Shown in pieces: positions 43,382-51,407 of a stretch of DNA of 62,548 nt. A program made the translations under genes and the position numbers. The stretch is taken from assembly GCF_000565285.1 (NCBI RefSeq), contig NZ_APVL01000022.1:1-62548 (forward strand). Reading direction: 5' to 3'. The notes beneath the pieces are model-generated. The model was not told the DNA's origin, made no database searches, and saw only the letters and a list, made by a program, of their open reading frames with translations. Numbering within the stretch: position 1 is the stretch's first letter; each line of letters starts with the position of its first letter. The stretch is from Cytobacillus firmus DS1. Lineage in GTDB: Bacteria > Bacillota > Bacilli > Bacillales > Cytobacillaceae.

Positions 43382-44392
43382 ATGAAAAAATCGTTGAAAG
43401 CTTTTTCTTTTCTAATGGCTGCTGGCATGCTTGTTTTGAGCGGCTGCGGCCAGGAGAAATCCAGTGGTTCTTCTTCAGAAGGTAATGAAAAGAAGCAGTA
43501 CACAATTGGCATCACACAATTTGTCGAACACCCTTCCTTGGATGCAGCAACAGAAGGATTTAAAAAAGCTTTGGAAGATGAAGGTTTTAAAGAAGGCGAA
43601 AACGTGAAATTTGATTTCCAAAATGCTCAGGCTGATATGAACAACACACAAACGATTGCTAATAATTTTGTCGGCGATAAAGTGGATATGATTTTTGCAA
43701 ATGCTACTCCCAGTGCCGTAAGTGCTCTTAATGCGACTAAAGATATTCCAATTCTCTTTACATCTGTTACAGACCCTGTTGGAGCCGGTCTTGTTGAATC
43801 ATTTGATCAGCCTGGAGATAATATTACAGGCACAACTGATAACCACCCGGAAGGAACTTCTAAGACCATTGATTTTATGATTGATGAAGCGGGTGTTAAA
43901 AATATTGGCATCATCTACAATTCCGGAGAGCAAAATTCCGAGGTTCAGGTTAAACAAGTAAAGGATCTTGCAGAACCAAAAGGAGCCAAGATAGTTGAAG
44001 CCTCTGTTTCGACCTCTGCTGAAGTAAAACAGGCTGCCGACTCCCTTGTTGGAAGAGTGGATGCCATCTATATTCCTACGGATAATACAGTTGTGTCGGC
44101 TTTGGAATCCGTTATCTCTGTAGCTGACAGCAAAAAGATTCCTTTATTCGTAGGTGAGCTTGATTCGATGAAACGCGGAGCTATAGCAGCAAGCGGATTC
44201 AACTACTTTGATCTGGGTTACCAGACGGGCAAGATGGCCGCGGAGATTTTAAATGGGAACAAAAAGCCTTCTGAAATCCCGGTTGAGCTTCCTGGAAGCC
44301 TGAAACTGGTCATTAATAAAAAAGCAGCTGAAGCACAGGGACTTGAAGTAAAAGAAGAATGGGCTGATTTCGCAGAGTTCCATGAAGAGTAA
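43382..44392 (+). CDS. ABC transporter substrate-binding lipoprotein, TrpX-like
   Basis: 336 aa. The lipoprotein signal ends in LVLSGCGQ. The mature part is of the ABC_sub_bind (PF04392) type: YTIGITQFVEHPSLDAATEGFKKALEDEG, FANATPSAVSALNATKDIPILFTSVTDPVGAGLV and FVGELDSMKRGAIAASGFNYFDLGYQTGKMA. Relatives include the TrpX proteins of tryptophan transporters. The setting suggests import of phenylalanine, tyrosine or a related aromatic, by inference. GGGGGTCATATA precedes the ATG. Confidence 0.88.
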   Translation: MKKSLKAFSFLMAAGMLVLSGCGQEKSSGSSSEGNEKKQYTIGITQFVEHPSLDAATEGFKKALEDEGFKEGENVKFDFQNAQADMNNTQTIANNFVGDKVDMIFANATPSAVSALNATKDIPILFTSVTDPVGAGLVESFDQPGDNITGTTDNHPEGTSKTIDFMIDEAGVKNIGIIYNSGEQNSEVQVKQVKDLAEPKGAKIVEASVSTSAEVKQAADSLVGRVDAIYIPTDNTVVSALESVISVADSKKIPLFVGELDSMKRGAIAASGFNYFDLGYQTGKMAAEILNGNKKPSEIPVELPGSLKLVINKKAAEAQGLEVKEEWADFAEFHEE

Positions 44393-44399
44393 AAAATCC

Positions 44400-44436
44400 G
44401 CCGGCTGGAACGCAAATATCCGGCCGGCTGCTTTTT
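44400..44436 (+). terminator. Terminator hairpin between the binding protein and permease genes
   Basis: GCCGGCTGGA pairs with TCCGGCCGGC (one G-T pair), followed by TGCTTTTT. Partial termination here would make binding protein in excess over permease, common in such operons. Confidence 0.8.
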
Positions 44437-44478
44437 AAGCTAAAACTAAAAAGAATTAATTAAAGGGCGTGATTCTTA

Positions 44479-45510
44479 GTGTTTACAGCGATATTCGGTG
44501 CATTCGAGTCAGGAATTATATACGCGATTATGGCACTTGGAGTATATCTTTCGTTCAGGGTCCTGGACTTTCCGGATTTAACGGTGGATGGAAGTTTTGT
44601 GACTGGAGCGGCTGTAGCTGCAACCATGATTGTCAGCGGGGCTAATCCTTTTCTTGCTACAGTCACTGCATTATTTGCCGGTTTTATTGCCGGATGCCTT
44701 ACGGGTATTATTCATACTTTCGGAAAAATTAATGCTCTCTTATCAGGAATCCTGATGATGATTGCTCTGTATTCGATAAACCTTCGTATCATGGGTAAAT
44801 CAAATGTTCCCCTCCTGAACACAGAAACAGCCATTACACATGTAAGGGATTTTTGGGATAAAACAGGAATCGATTCTTTTTTCAATGCTATCTTGTCCAT
44901 GATTGGACTGGGTGACAGCCTCCCGAGAACATGGGGCATCATTCTCTTTATGTTAGTTGTCACATTGGCTATAAAATTTTTGACAGATCGCTTTCTTCAG
45001 ACTGAAATTGGTTTAGCTTTAAGGGCAACAGGTGACAACAAGAGGATGATCCGCAGTCTTTCTGCCAATACCAATATGATGGTGATTTTAGGGCTGGGCC
45101 TTTCCAATGCGATGGTCGCTTTCTCAGGGGCACTGATTGCCCAGCAGGGCGGATTCGCCGATGTTGGTATGGGTATCGGAATGATTATTATCGGACTGGC
45201 TTCAGTTATCATCGGTGAAGCCCTGTTCGGAACAAAAACAATTGCCAGAACGACTTTAGCGGTTATTGGCGGAGCAATTATCTATCGTATCGTGGTTACC
45301 ATGGCGCTTAGGGTAGAGTTCCTTGAGCCGGGTGATATGAAGCTGATTACAGCAACAATCGTCATTCTCGCATTAATTATGCCGAAGATAATAGACCGCA
45401 CTAAAGAAAAGAAACGGAAAGCTAAGCGGCTGGCAGGAAGCATGAACATTAGTGAATTGCCATCAGGCAGAAAGGGTGAGGCTGGTGCTGCAATTAAATC
45501 AGATTCATAA
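44479..45510 (+). CDS. ABC transporter permease, TrpY-like
   Basis: 343 aa with eight to ten membrane helices, BPD_transp_2 / LivH-like type. Marks are ESGIIYAIMALGVYLSFRVLDFPDLTVDGSFVTGAAVAA and ATGDNKRMIRSLSANTNMMVILGLGLSNAMVAFSGALIAQQGG, which is the EAA-like coupling loop region. The C-terminal tail is Lys/Arg-rich and soluble. The start is GTG 44479, with GGGCGTGATT upstream. It overlaps the ATPase gene by 26 bp from the preferred start of the latter. Confidence 0.88.
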   Translation: MFTAIFGAFESGIIYAIMALGVYLSFRVLDFPDLTVDGSFVTGAAVAATMIVSGANPFLATVTALFAGFIAGCLTGIIHTFGKINALLSGILMMIALYSINLRIMGKSNVPLLNTETAITHVRDFWDKTGIDSFFNAILSMIGLGDSLPRTWGIILFMLVVTLAIKFLTDRFLQTEIGLALRATGDNKRMIRSLSANTNMMVILGLGLSNAMVAFSGALIAQQGGFADVGMGIGMIIIGLASVIIGEALFGTKTIARTTLAVIGGAIIYRIVVTMALRVEFLEPGDMKLITATIVILALIMPKIIDRTKEKKRKAKRLAGSMNISELPSGRKGEAGAAIKSDS

Positions 45511-46279
45511 AGTCTTCAATGAAGGAACACCAGACGAAAAAATCGCACTTGATACGATCAATCTTACATTGAATGAGGGAGACTTTGTCACTGTCATCGG
45601 AAGTAATGGGGCAGGGAAATCCACTTTAATGAATATTATCTCGGGCGTCATGATTCCTGATGTTGGGTCTGTTTTTATAGACAGCCAAAATGTCACAGGC
45701 ATGTCGGAATATAATCGGGCAAAGCTGATAGGCAGGGTTTTTCAGGATCCGATGGCTGGCACTGCCCCGTCCATGACAATTGAAGAAAATCTGGCCATGG
45801 CATATTCAAGGAATAAAACAAGAACATTACGAAAAGGAGTGACAAAAAAGCGCAGAGACTATTTCCGTGAAGTTCTTGAGACCCTTCACCTTGGCCTTGA
45901 AAACCGTTTAAATGCAAAGGTCGGTTTATTATCGGGAGGAGAACGGCAGGCACTTTCATTATTAATGGCAACCTTCACAGAGCCTTCCATTCTTTTGCTG
46001 GATGAGCATACAGCTGCTCTCGATCCGGCACGTGCAGAGCTTATTACGAATCTCACAAAAGAAATTGTTCAAAAATACAATTTAACAACTCTCATGGTCA
46101 CTCATAATATGCAGCAGGCGCTGGATTTAGGAAACAGGCTGATTATGATGGATAAAGGCCAGATTATACTTGAAGTAGATGATGGACAGAAACAGCATCT
46201 GACAATTGAACAGCTATTGAATGAGTTTCAGCGAATCCGCGGAACAAAAATGGCAAGTGATCGCGCACTGCTTTCTTAG
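45485..46279 (+). CDS. ABC transporter ATP-binding protein, TrpZ-like
   Basis: About 264 aa from GTG 45485, which follows AAAGGGTGAGG. The frame is open from 45452. Walker A is IGSNGAGKST, the signature is LLSGGERQALSLLMA, Walker B is ILLLDEHTAALDP, and the switch His is in LMVTHNMQQAL. DEHTAALDP is the form seen in this uptake-type family. It completes the binding protein-permease-ATPase set and is followed by a strong terminator. Confidence 0.92.
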   Translation: MLQLNQIHKVFNEGTPDEKIALDTINLTLNEGDFVTVIGSNGAGKSTLMNIISGVMIPDVGSVFIDSQNVTGMSEYNRAKLIGRVFQDPMAGTAPSMTIEENLAMAYSRNKTRTLRKGVTKKRRDYFREVLETLHLGLENRLNAKVGLLSGGERQALSLLMATFTEPSILLLDEHTAALDPARAELITNLTKEIVQKYNLTTLMVTHNMQQALDLGNRLIMMDKGQIILEVDDGQKQHLTIEQLLNEFQRIRGTKMASDRALLS

Positions 46280-46285
46280 AATAAT

Positions 46286-46321
46286 AAAAAGGATTAGCCA
46301 ATTTGCCGGTTAATCCTTTTT
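46286..46321 (+). terminator. Intrinsic terminator of the ABC transporter operon
   Basis: AAAAAGGATTA pairs with TAATCCTTTTT around a 14-nt loop. Confidence 0.9.
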
Positions 46322-46365
46322 ACATGGGCTCGAATAAAAAGAATTTTTAAAGTTTTTACAATTTA

Positions 46366-46395
46366 TTGACTATTTATTTAACGTAATGGTATCAT
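46366..46395 (+). promoter_or_regulatory. SigA-type promoter of the thioesterase / phenylalanine dehydrogenase unit
   Basis: TTGACT (46366-46371), an 18-bp spacer, then TATCAT (46390-46395), ahead of the FlK-type thioesterase gene. Confidence 0.6.
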
Positions 46396-46402
46396 ATCGT
46401 TA
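46384..46402 (+). promoter_or_regulatory. Candidate aromatic-catabolism operator, thioesterase copy
   Basis: TAATGGTATCATATCGTTA has 9 of 10 arm bases of TAACG-N9-CGTTA and covers the -10 element. A second TAACG half-site begins 5 bp upstream. Confidence 0.55.
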
Positions 46403-46447
46403 AATAAACGTCATACATATTTTTATGATCAAAAAGGGAGGGGTGTT

Positions 46448-46837
46448 ATGAAACCTGGGCTTCAGATTGGGAACCGGGCAGTTATCCGTGCAGTGGTTTC
46501 CCCTGAGATGTTCGCACAATTTGAAGGAGAGATCATTCATCCTGTCTATTCAACTGTAACCATGATCTATCACATGGAGTGGGCCTCCCGCCTCCTGATC
46601 ACCCCGTATTTGGATAAGGACGAAGAAGGGATGGGGGGAGCTGTTTCTGCCAGGCATTTATCACCATCACCTGAAGGATCCTCGATCCTCATAACAGCTA
46701 CCGTATCCAAGCTGGATGGAAATTCAGTTTACTCAACTGTAACCGTCCATAATGGAGAAATGCTTGTTGGTGAAGGTGAAGTCAAACAGGTGATTCTGAA
46801 GAAAAGCAGGATTGCAAAATTGTTAAAGATAGACTAA
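46448..46837 (+). CDS. FlK-type hot-dog thioesterase
   Basis: 129 aa, single hot-dog domain. Residues T36, E44 and H70 occur at exactly the T-x7-E-x25-H spacing of the FlK (fluoroacetyl-CoA thioesterase) triad: STVTMIYHMEWA and VSARHLS. The usual paa-cluster thioesterase PaaI is absent, so this enzyme may play that part by hydrolysing stalled or excess CoA esters such as phenylacetyl-CoA. This is inference. GGGAGGGGTGTT precedes the ATG. No terminator separates it from the phenylalanine dehydrogenase gene, so the two are probably co-transcribed. Confidence 0.85.
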   Translation: MKPGLQIGNRAVIRAVVSPEMFAQFEGEIIHPVYSTVTMIYHMEWASRLLITPYLDKDEEGMGGAVSARHLSPSPEGSSILITATVSKLDGNSVYSTVTVHNGEMLVGEGEVKQVILKKSRIAKLLKID

Positions 46838-46891
46838 GAGAACAGAAGTATCTTAGCTTTAATAAAAAAATGCATTTTAATTTAATTTTAT

Positions 46892-46905
46892 TGTAAGCGC
46901 TATCA
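46892..46905 (+). promoter_or_regulatory. CcpA cre site before phenylalanine dehydrogenase
   Basis: TGTAAGCGCTATCA matches the strict cre consensus at every position. It is 20 bp before the phenylalanine dehydrogenase ATG. Confidence 0.75.
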
Positions 46906-46925
46906 TATATAAAGGGGAGAATGAA

Positions 46926-48035
46926 ATGACAGATATGTTTCAAAAAATTAAAGATCATGAACAAGTCGTTTTCTGCAATGATGAATCTACCGGACTAAAG
47001 GCAATCATTGCAATCCACAGCACCAGGCTTGGTCCGGCATTGGGAGGCTGTCGCATGTTTCCGTATAAAAGCGTCGATGATGCCCTTGAGGATGTCCTCC
47101 GATTATCAAAAGGCATGACCTATAAATGTGCGGCTTCTGATTGTGACTTCGGAGGCGGGAAAGCCGTAATCATCGGGGATCCATTAAAAGATAAAACCCC
47201 TGAGCTGTTCCGTGCTTTTGGCCAATTTGTTGAATCATTGAACGGACGCTTCTATACAGGAACAGACATGGGTACATCAACAGAGGATTTTGTTCATGCC
47301 CTAAAGGAAACGAATTGCATTGTGGGGGTCGATGAGGTATACGGCGGAAGCGGAGATTCTTCCGTACCAACGGCTCATGGTGTTATTTACGGCCTCCAGG
47401 CAACAAATAAAGCACTGAGCGGAACAGATGACCTTTCAGGCAAAAGTTATGCTATTCAGGGACTTGGCAAGGTTGGATATAAAGTGGCAGAAAGGCTGCT
47501 GGAGGAAGGGGCAGATTTATTTGTGACAGATATCAGCCAGCAGGCAATAGACCAGCTTCTCAGCAAGGCGAAAGAAATTGGGGCCGGTGTGAAGGTTTTA
47601 TCCAGCAATGAGATATATGAGGCCGAGGCCGACTTTTTCGTTCCTTGTGCAATGGGCGGCATCATTAATGATGACACAATCGACCTGCTTAAAGTAAAAG
47701 CAATCGTGGGCTCTGCCAATAACCAGCTAATGGATATGCGCCATGGCCAAATTCTTAAAGATAAAGGTATTTTATACGCTCCTGATTATATTGTAAATGC
47801 AGGGGGATTAATACAGGTTGCAGATGAATTATATACACCTAATAAAGAAAGGGTACTCCGCAAAACGAAAGCAATTTATAACTCTCTTCTGAACATCTAC
47901 GAACATGCTGAAGCAAATGGAATTACAACAGTTGAAGCATCCAACCAATTCTGCGAGAGCCGTATTGAAGCACGTACACGCAGAAACAGCTTTTTCTCCC
48001 ATATGAAACGCCCGAAGTGGGCAGTAAGAACCTAA
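46926..48035 (+). CDS. Phenylalanine dehydrogenase
   Basis: 369 aa, Glu/Leu/Phe/Val dehydrogenase family; NAD-dependent deamination of L-phenylalanine to phenylpyruvate. Catalytic lysines are K67 ([10 protein letters not shown]) and K79 ([11 protein letters not shown]), with D114 in [11 protein letters not shown]-binding motif is [10 protein letters not shown]. The residues GGCRM, CAASD and YTGTDMGT follow Bacillus-group phenylalanine dehydrogenases, whereas leucine dehydrogenases have GGTRM, NAAAG and ITAEDVGT. The start follows AAAGGGGAGA. It is immediately followed by the 2-oxoacid dehydrogenase genes. Confidence 0.88.
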   Translation: MTDMFQKIKDHEQVVFCNDESTGLKAIIAIHSTRLGPALGGCRMFPYKSVDDALEDVLRLSKGMTYKCAASDCDFGGGKAVIIGDPLKDKTPELFRAFGQFVESLNGRFYTGTDMGTSTEDFVHALKETNCIVGVDEVYGGSGDSSVPTAHGVIYGLQATNKALSGTDDLSGKSYAIQGLGKVGYKVAERLLEEGADLFVTDISQQAIDQLLSKAKEIGAGVKVLSSNEIYEAEADFFVPCAMGGIINDDTIDLLKVKAIVGSANNQLMDMRHGQILKDKGILYAPDYIVNAGGLIQVADELYTPNKERVLRKTKAIYNSLLNIYEHAEANGITTVEASNQFCESRIEARTRRNSFFSHMKRPKWAVRT

Positions 48036-48109
48036 TTTTTTTGCATGGATAACAATATTTGTACCGTATAAAAGTTTTAAAAATAATTTACCAGCCAAAG
48101 GGTGAGAAG

Positions 48110-49177
48110 ATGGAAAATCACTTTCCGATCAGGCGCATAATGGACGAAAATGGAACGATCATCAATTCAGAATATAAAGAAAAAGTAACTGAAAAGCTTG
48201 TAAAAGAGCTTTATAGACATATGGTTAGAATCCGTACCTTTGACCGCAAAGCTATTTCACTTCAGCGGCAGGGCAGGATAGGCACATATGCTCCTTATGA
48301 AGGACAGGAGGCTTCCCAGGTCGGAACTGCTGCTGCACTCGGGGAGAATGATTGGATGTTTCCTACCTATCGCGACCACGGAGCAGCTATGACCTTTGGC
48401 CACTCACTGCGAAACATCCTGTTGTTTTGGAACGGAAGAAATGAAGGGTGTGTGCCGCCTGACGGGAAGAAGATTTTCCCTCCAGGCATCCCGATTGCGA
48501 CACAAATCCCTCATGCAGCAGGAGCAGCATTCGCAGAAAGGAAAAAAGGCACTGCCAATGCTGCTATTGCATATTTTGGTGATGGTGCCACCTCAGAGGG
48601 AGATTTCCATGAAGGCTTGAATTTTGCCAGCGTTTTTAAAGCCCCGGTTGTCTTTTTCAATCAGAACAATCAATACGCCATTTCTGTTCCTATTGAGAAG
48701 CAGATGAATACAAAAACGATTGCCCAGAAAGCCCTGGCATATGATATTCCTGGAGTCAGGATCGATGGGAATGATATTTTCATGGTTTATTTTGAAACAT
48801 TAAAAGCCTTGGAGAGGGCCCGTAAAGGTGAAGGGCCGACACTAATTGAAGCCGTGACATGGAGGTATGGTGCACATACTACAGCAGATGATCCATCCAA
48901 ATACCGCGATCAATCTGAAAGCAATAGCAGAAGACAGGAGACTGACCCTGTTTTAAGGCTGGAGCGCTGGATGAAAAATGAAGGGATATTTGATGAAAAA
49001 TGGCAGCAGGCAGCAGAAGAGGAAGCAGCGGCTGAAATAGATAAAGCTGTAGCTGAAATGGAAGATTTTCCTCCTGCAGATCCTGCGGTTATTTTTGACC
49101 ATGTCTTTGCTGAGCCTACATGGCAAATCAAGCAGCAAAAAGAAGAATATCTGAAGCTGATTGGAGGCGGCCGATAA
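48110..49177 (+). CDS. 2-oxoacid dehydrogenase E1 component, alpha subunit (putative phenylpyruvate dehydrogenase)
   Basis: About 355 aa from ATG 48110 (AAAGGGTGAGAAG); the longer frame from 48059 has no ribosome site. Thiamine diphosphate fold: GRIGTYAPYEGQEASQVG, FPTYRDHGAAM, GDGATSEGDFHEGLNFASVFKAPVVFFNQNNQYAIS (GDG...NN motif), and YGAHTTADDPSKYR, whose phosphorylatable loop is kept. It is closest to the PDH/branched-chain E1alpha group. It overlaps E1beta by one base. Position beside phenylalanine dehydrogenase and paa genes suggests it decarboxylates phenylpyruvate to phenylacetyl-CoA. Confidence 0.9.
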   Translation: MENHFPIRRIMDENGTIINSEYKEKVTEKLVKELYRHMVRIRTFDRKAISLQRQGRIGTYAPYEGQEASQVGTAAALGENDWMFPTYRDHGAAMTFGHSLRNILLFWNGRNEGCVPPDGKKIFPPGIPIATQIPHAAGAAFAERKKGTANAAIAYFGDGATSEGDFHEGLNFASVFKAPVVFFNQNNQYAISVPIEKQMNTKTIAQKALAYDIPGVRIDGNDIFMVYFETLKALERARKGEGPTLIEAVTWRYGAHTTADDPSKYRDQSESNSRRQETDPVLRLERWMKNEGIFDEKWQQAAEEEAAAEIDKAVAEMEDFPPADPAVIFDHVFAEPTWQIKQQKEEYLKLIGGGR

Positions 49178-50172
49178 TGAAAACAGCAGTTGGAGCAAAA
49201 ACCATGACATTAGTTCAAGCCATTACGGATGCTTTAGATACCATGCTGAATGAAAAAGAAGAGGTTTTGCTGCTTGGCGAGGATATCGGCAGGAACGGCG
49301 GAGTTTTCCGTGCAACCGATGGGCTCCAGGCTAAGTATGGCGATGGGCGTGTTATCGATACGCCTTTAAGTGAAGCCGGTTTTGTCGGAGCGGGAATAGG
49401 AATGGCTGTTAATGGATTTTTGCCGGTGATCGAAATTCAGTTTCTCGGCTTTATCTATCCCGCATATGAACAAATCATGACCCATGCTTCAAGGCTCCGG
49501 ATGCGGACAATGGGACATTTTACTGTTCCGATGGTTATAAGGGCTCCATATGGTGCGGGGGTTAGGGCTCCGGAAATTCATTGTGATTCAACAGAAGCTA
49601 TTTTCACTCATATGCCCGGCATCAAGGTCGTCTGCCCATCCACTCCTTATGACGCCAAAGGACTGCTGATTGCTTCGATTGAAGACCCGGATCCGGTTCT
49701 ATTTCTTGAGCCGATGCGCTGCTATCGGTCTGCCAGAGAGGAAGTGCCTGAAGGGAAGTATACGGTTGAAATAGGAAAAGGCAAAAAACTCATGGATGGG
49801 GACGATGTAACGGTCATCACGTGGGGAGCAATGGTGCCAGAGGCTATGAAAGCGGCAAAGCAGATGAAAGAAAATAACGTACATTGTGATGTAATTGATT
49901 TAAGAACCCTATTTCCGCTGGATAAAGACATGATTGCAGAATCTGTCCAAAAGACAGGGAGAACGGTTATTGTCCATGAAGCTCATGCCACCGGCGGAGT
50001 CGGAAATGATGTGCTTGCCATCATTAATGATACATCCTTTTTATATCAGAAGGCACCAGTAGAACGGGTTACCGGATTTGATGCACCAGTTCCATATTTC
50101 GGTTTTGAGGATCATTACCTGCCAACTCCTGCAAGGATTAAGCAGGCAATAGAAAAAGTTATGAAGTTTTAG
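49177..50172 (+). CDS. 2-oxoacid dehydrogenase E1 component, beta subunit
   Basis: About 331 aa from ATG 49177, inside the E1alpha stop (TAATG), with GGAGG 9 nt before it. A frame from 49120 exists but overlaps E1alpha by 58 bp. Marks are LLLGEDIGRNGGVFRATDGL (Glu that activates the cofactor), TPLSEAGFVGAGIGMAVNG, EIQFLGFIYPAYEQIM, and VHEAHATGGVGNDVLAII at the C-terminal domain. It pairs with E1alpha to form the alpha2beta2 decarboxylase. Confidence 0.92.
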   Translation: MKTAVGAKTMTLVQAITDALDTMLNEKEEVLLLGEDIGRNGGVFRATDGLQAKYGDGRVIDTPLSEAGFVGAGIGMAVNGFLPVIEIQFLGFIYPAYEQIMTHASRLRMRTMGHFTVPMVIRAPYGAGVRAPEIHCDSTEAIFTHMPGIKVVCPSTPYDAKGLLIASIEDPDPVLFLEPMRCYRSAREEVPEGKYTVEIGKGKKLMDGDDVTVITWGAMVPEAMKAAKQMKENNVHCDVIDLRTLFPLDKDMIAESVQKTGRTVIVHEAHATGGVGNDVLAIINDTSFLYQKAPVERVTGFDAPVPYFGFEDHYLPTPARIKQAIEKVMKF

Positions 50173-50183
50173 GAGGGGAAGCC

Positions 50184-51407
50184 GTGGAGGTGAAACTGCA
50201 CGATATTGGAGAGGGAATGACCGAAGCTGATATTAATTGCTTTTTAGTCAAGCCGGGGGATGCAGTGAAAGCAGACGATCCGCTTGTTGAAGTACAGACT
50301 GATAAAATGACCGCTGAAATACCTGCCCCGAAAGCAGGCATTATTAAGGAATTTACAGTGCAGCCTGGCGATACGGTTAAAGTGGGTTCGACCATTTTAA
50401 TTTTAGAGACGGCTGGTGAGGAAGGCGCTGAAAAAGAGAATGCCGTTTCAATTCCTGATTACTCACAGCCGCCGCAGAAGCAAAAGCAATCTTTTGTGGC
50501 ATTCAAAGGAAAACGGGTTCTTGCTTCTCCTTTCACAAGAAAAATAGCGCGCGATAATGATATTGATATTGAGAAAATCACGGGAACAGGTCCTGCTGGC
50601 CGTATTTTAGATGAAGATATCTATCAATACATAGCTTCCCTTCAGACAAAGCCGGCCCATGATGAACAGGAACAAGCAGTTTTGAATGAAAATATAAAAA
50701 GCCTCCCTGGTGAGAAAGATATCATTCCGTTTAGGGGCAGACGGAAGCAGATTGCCAGGAAAATGGCACAATCACTTTTTACCATTCCCCATTGTACCCA
50801 TTTTGAAGAGATTGATGTAACCGAGCTGATTACTTTCAGAAAAGAACTTAAGCTTCTAAACCAAAACTTGTCTGCTACAGCCTTTTTCCTGAAGGCTTTG
50901 TCAATTTGTCTGAAAGAATTTCCTGTGTTCAACGCTGTACTGCATGAAGAAAAGGAAGAAATACATTTGGCAGGTGAACATCATATCGGTATTGCAGTTG
51001 ATACCGACGAAGGCCTAATCGTTCCGGTCATAAAGCATGTTGAGAATAAAACAATCAGAGAAATTCATGCAGAAATGAAAAAGCTTACGGAAAAAGCATT
51101 GGAAAATAAGCTTTCTGTTAAAGAAATATCTGGCGGGACATTCACAATCAGCAATGTGGGGCCTCTTGGCGGCAGCTTTGGAGCGACTCCGATTATCCAG
51201 CATCCGCAAACCGCGTTGGTATCTTTCCATAAAACAAAAAAGATGCCTATTGTGACCGATGATGACCAGATTGTCATTCGGTCAATGATGAATATATCAA
51301 TGTCTTTTGATCATAGAGTTGCAGACGGGGCGACAGCAGTACGCTTTACAAACCGATTTGCTGAATTGATTAAAAATCCGAAAATGCTTGTTCTGGAGAT
51401 GGTATAA
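50184..51407 (+). CDS. 2-oxoacid dehydrogenase E2 component (dihydrolipoamide acyltransferase)
   Basis: 407 aa from GTG 50184, 7 nt after AGGAGG. The lipoyl domain is at residues 1-78 with the lipoylated K41 in EVQTDKMTAEIPAP. A flexible linker follows, then an E3/E1-binding domain (about 112-150, LASPFTRKIARDNDIDIEKITGTGPAGRI). The catalytic domain ends with SFDHRVADGATA, giving H377 and D381. It forms the core of the complex and loads CoA. The acyl specificity is not readable by eye. E3 starts at the next base. Confidence 0.93.
   Translation: MEVKLHDIGEGMTEADINCFLVKPGDAVKADDPLVEVQTDKMTAEIPAPKAGIIKEFTVQPGDTVKVGSTILILETAGEEGAEKENAVSIPDYSQPPQKQKQSFVAFKGKRVLASPFTRKIARDNDIDIEKITGTGPAGRILDEDIYQYIASLQTKPAHDEQEQAVLNENIKSLPGEKDIIPFRGRRKQIARKMAQSLFTIPHCTHFEEIDVTELITFRKELKLLNQNLSATAFFLKALSICLKEFPVFNAVLHEEKEEIHLAGEHHIGIAVDTDEGLIVPVIKHVENKTIREIHAEMKKLTEKALENKLSVKEISGGTFTISNVGPLGGSFGATPIIQHPQTALVSFHKTKKMPIVTDDDQIVIRSMMNISMSFDHRVADGATAVRFTNRFAELIKNPKMLVLEMV

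Noticed and set aside
46342..46356. CodY-like box before the thioesterase promoter
   Set aside because: AATTTTTAAAGTTTT matches only about 10 of 15 bases, not enough beside the two better boxes.
46926..48035. Leucine dehydrogenase
   Set aside because: The diagnostic positions read GGCRM, CAASD and YTGTDMGT, as in phenylalanine dehydrogenases of Bacillus relatives, not GGTRM, NAAAG and ITAEDVGT.
48050..48070. Operator-like sequence before E1alpha (TAACA ... CCGTA)
   Set aside because: About 7 of 10 arm bases or a shifted spacer are needed. This is within chance for AT-rich DNA.
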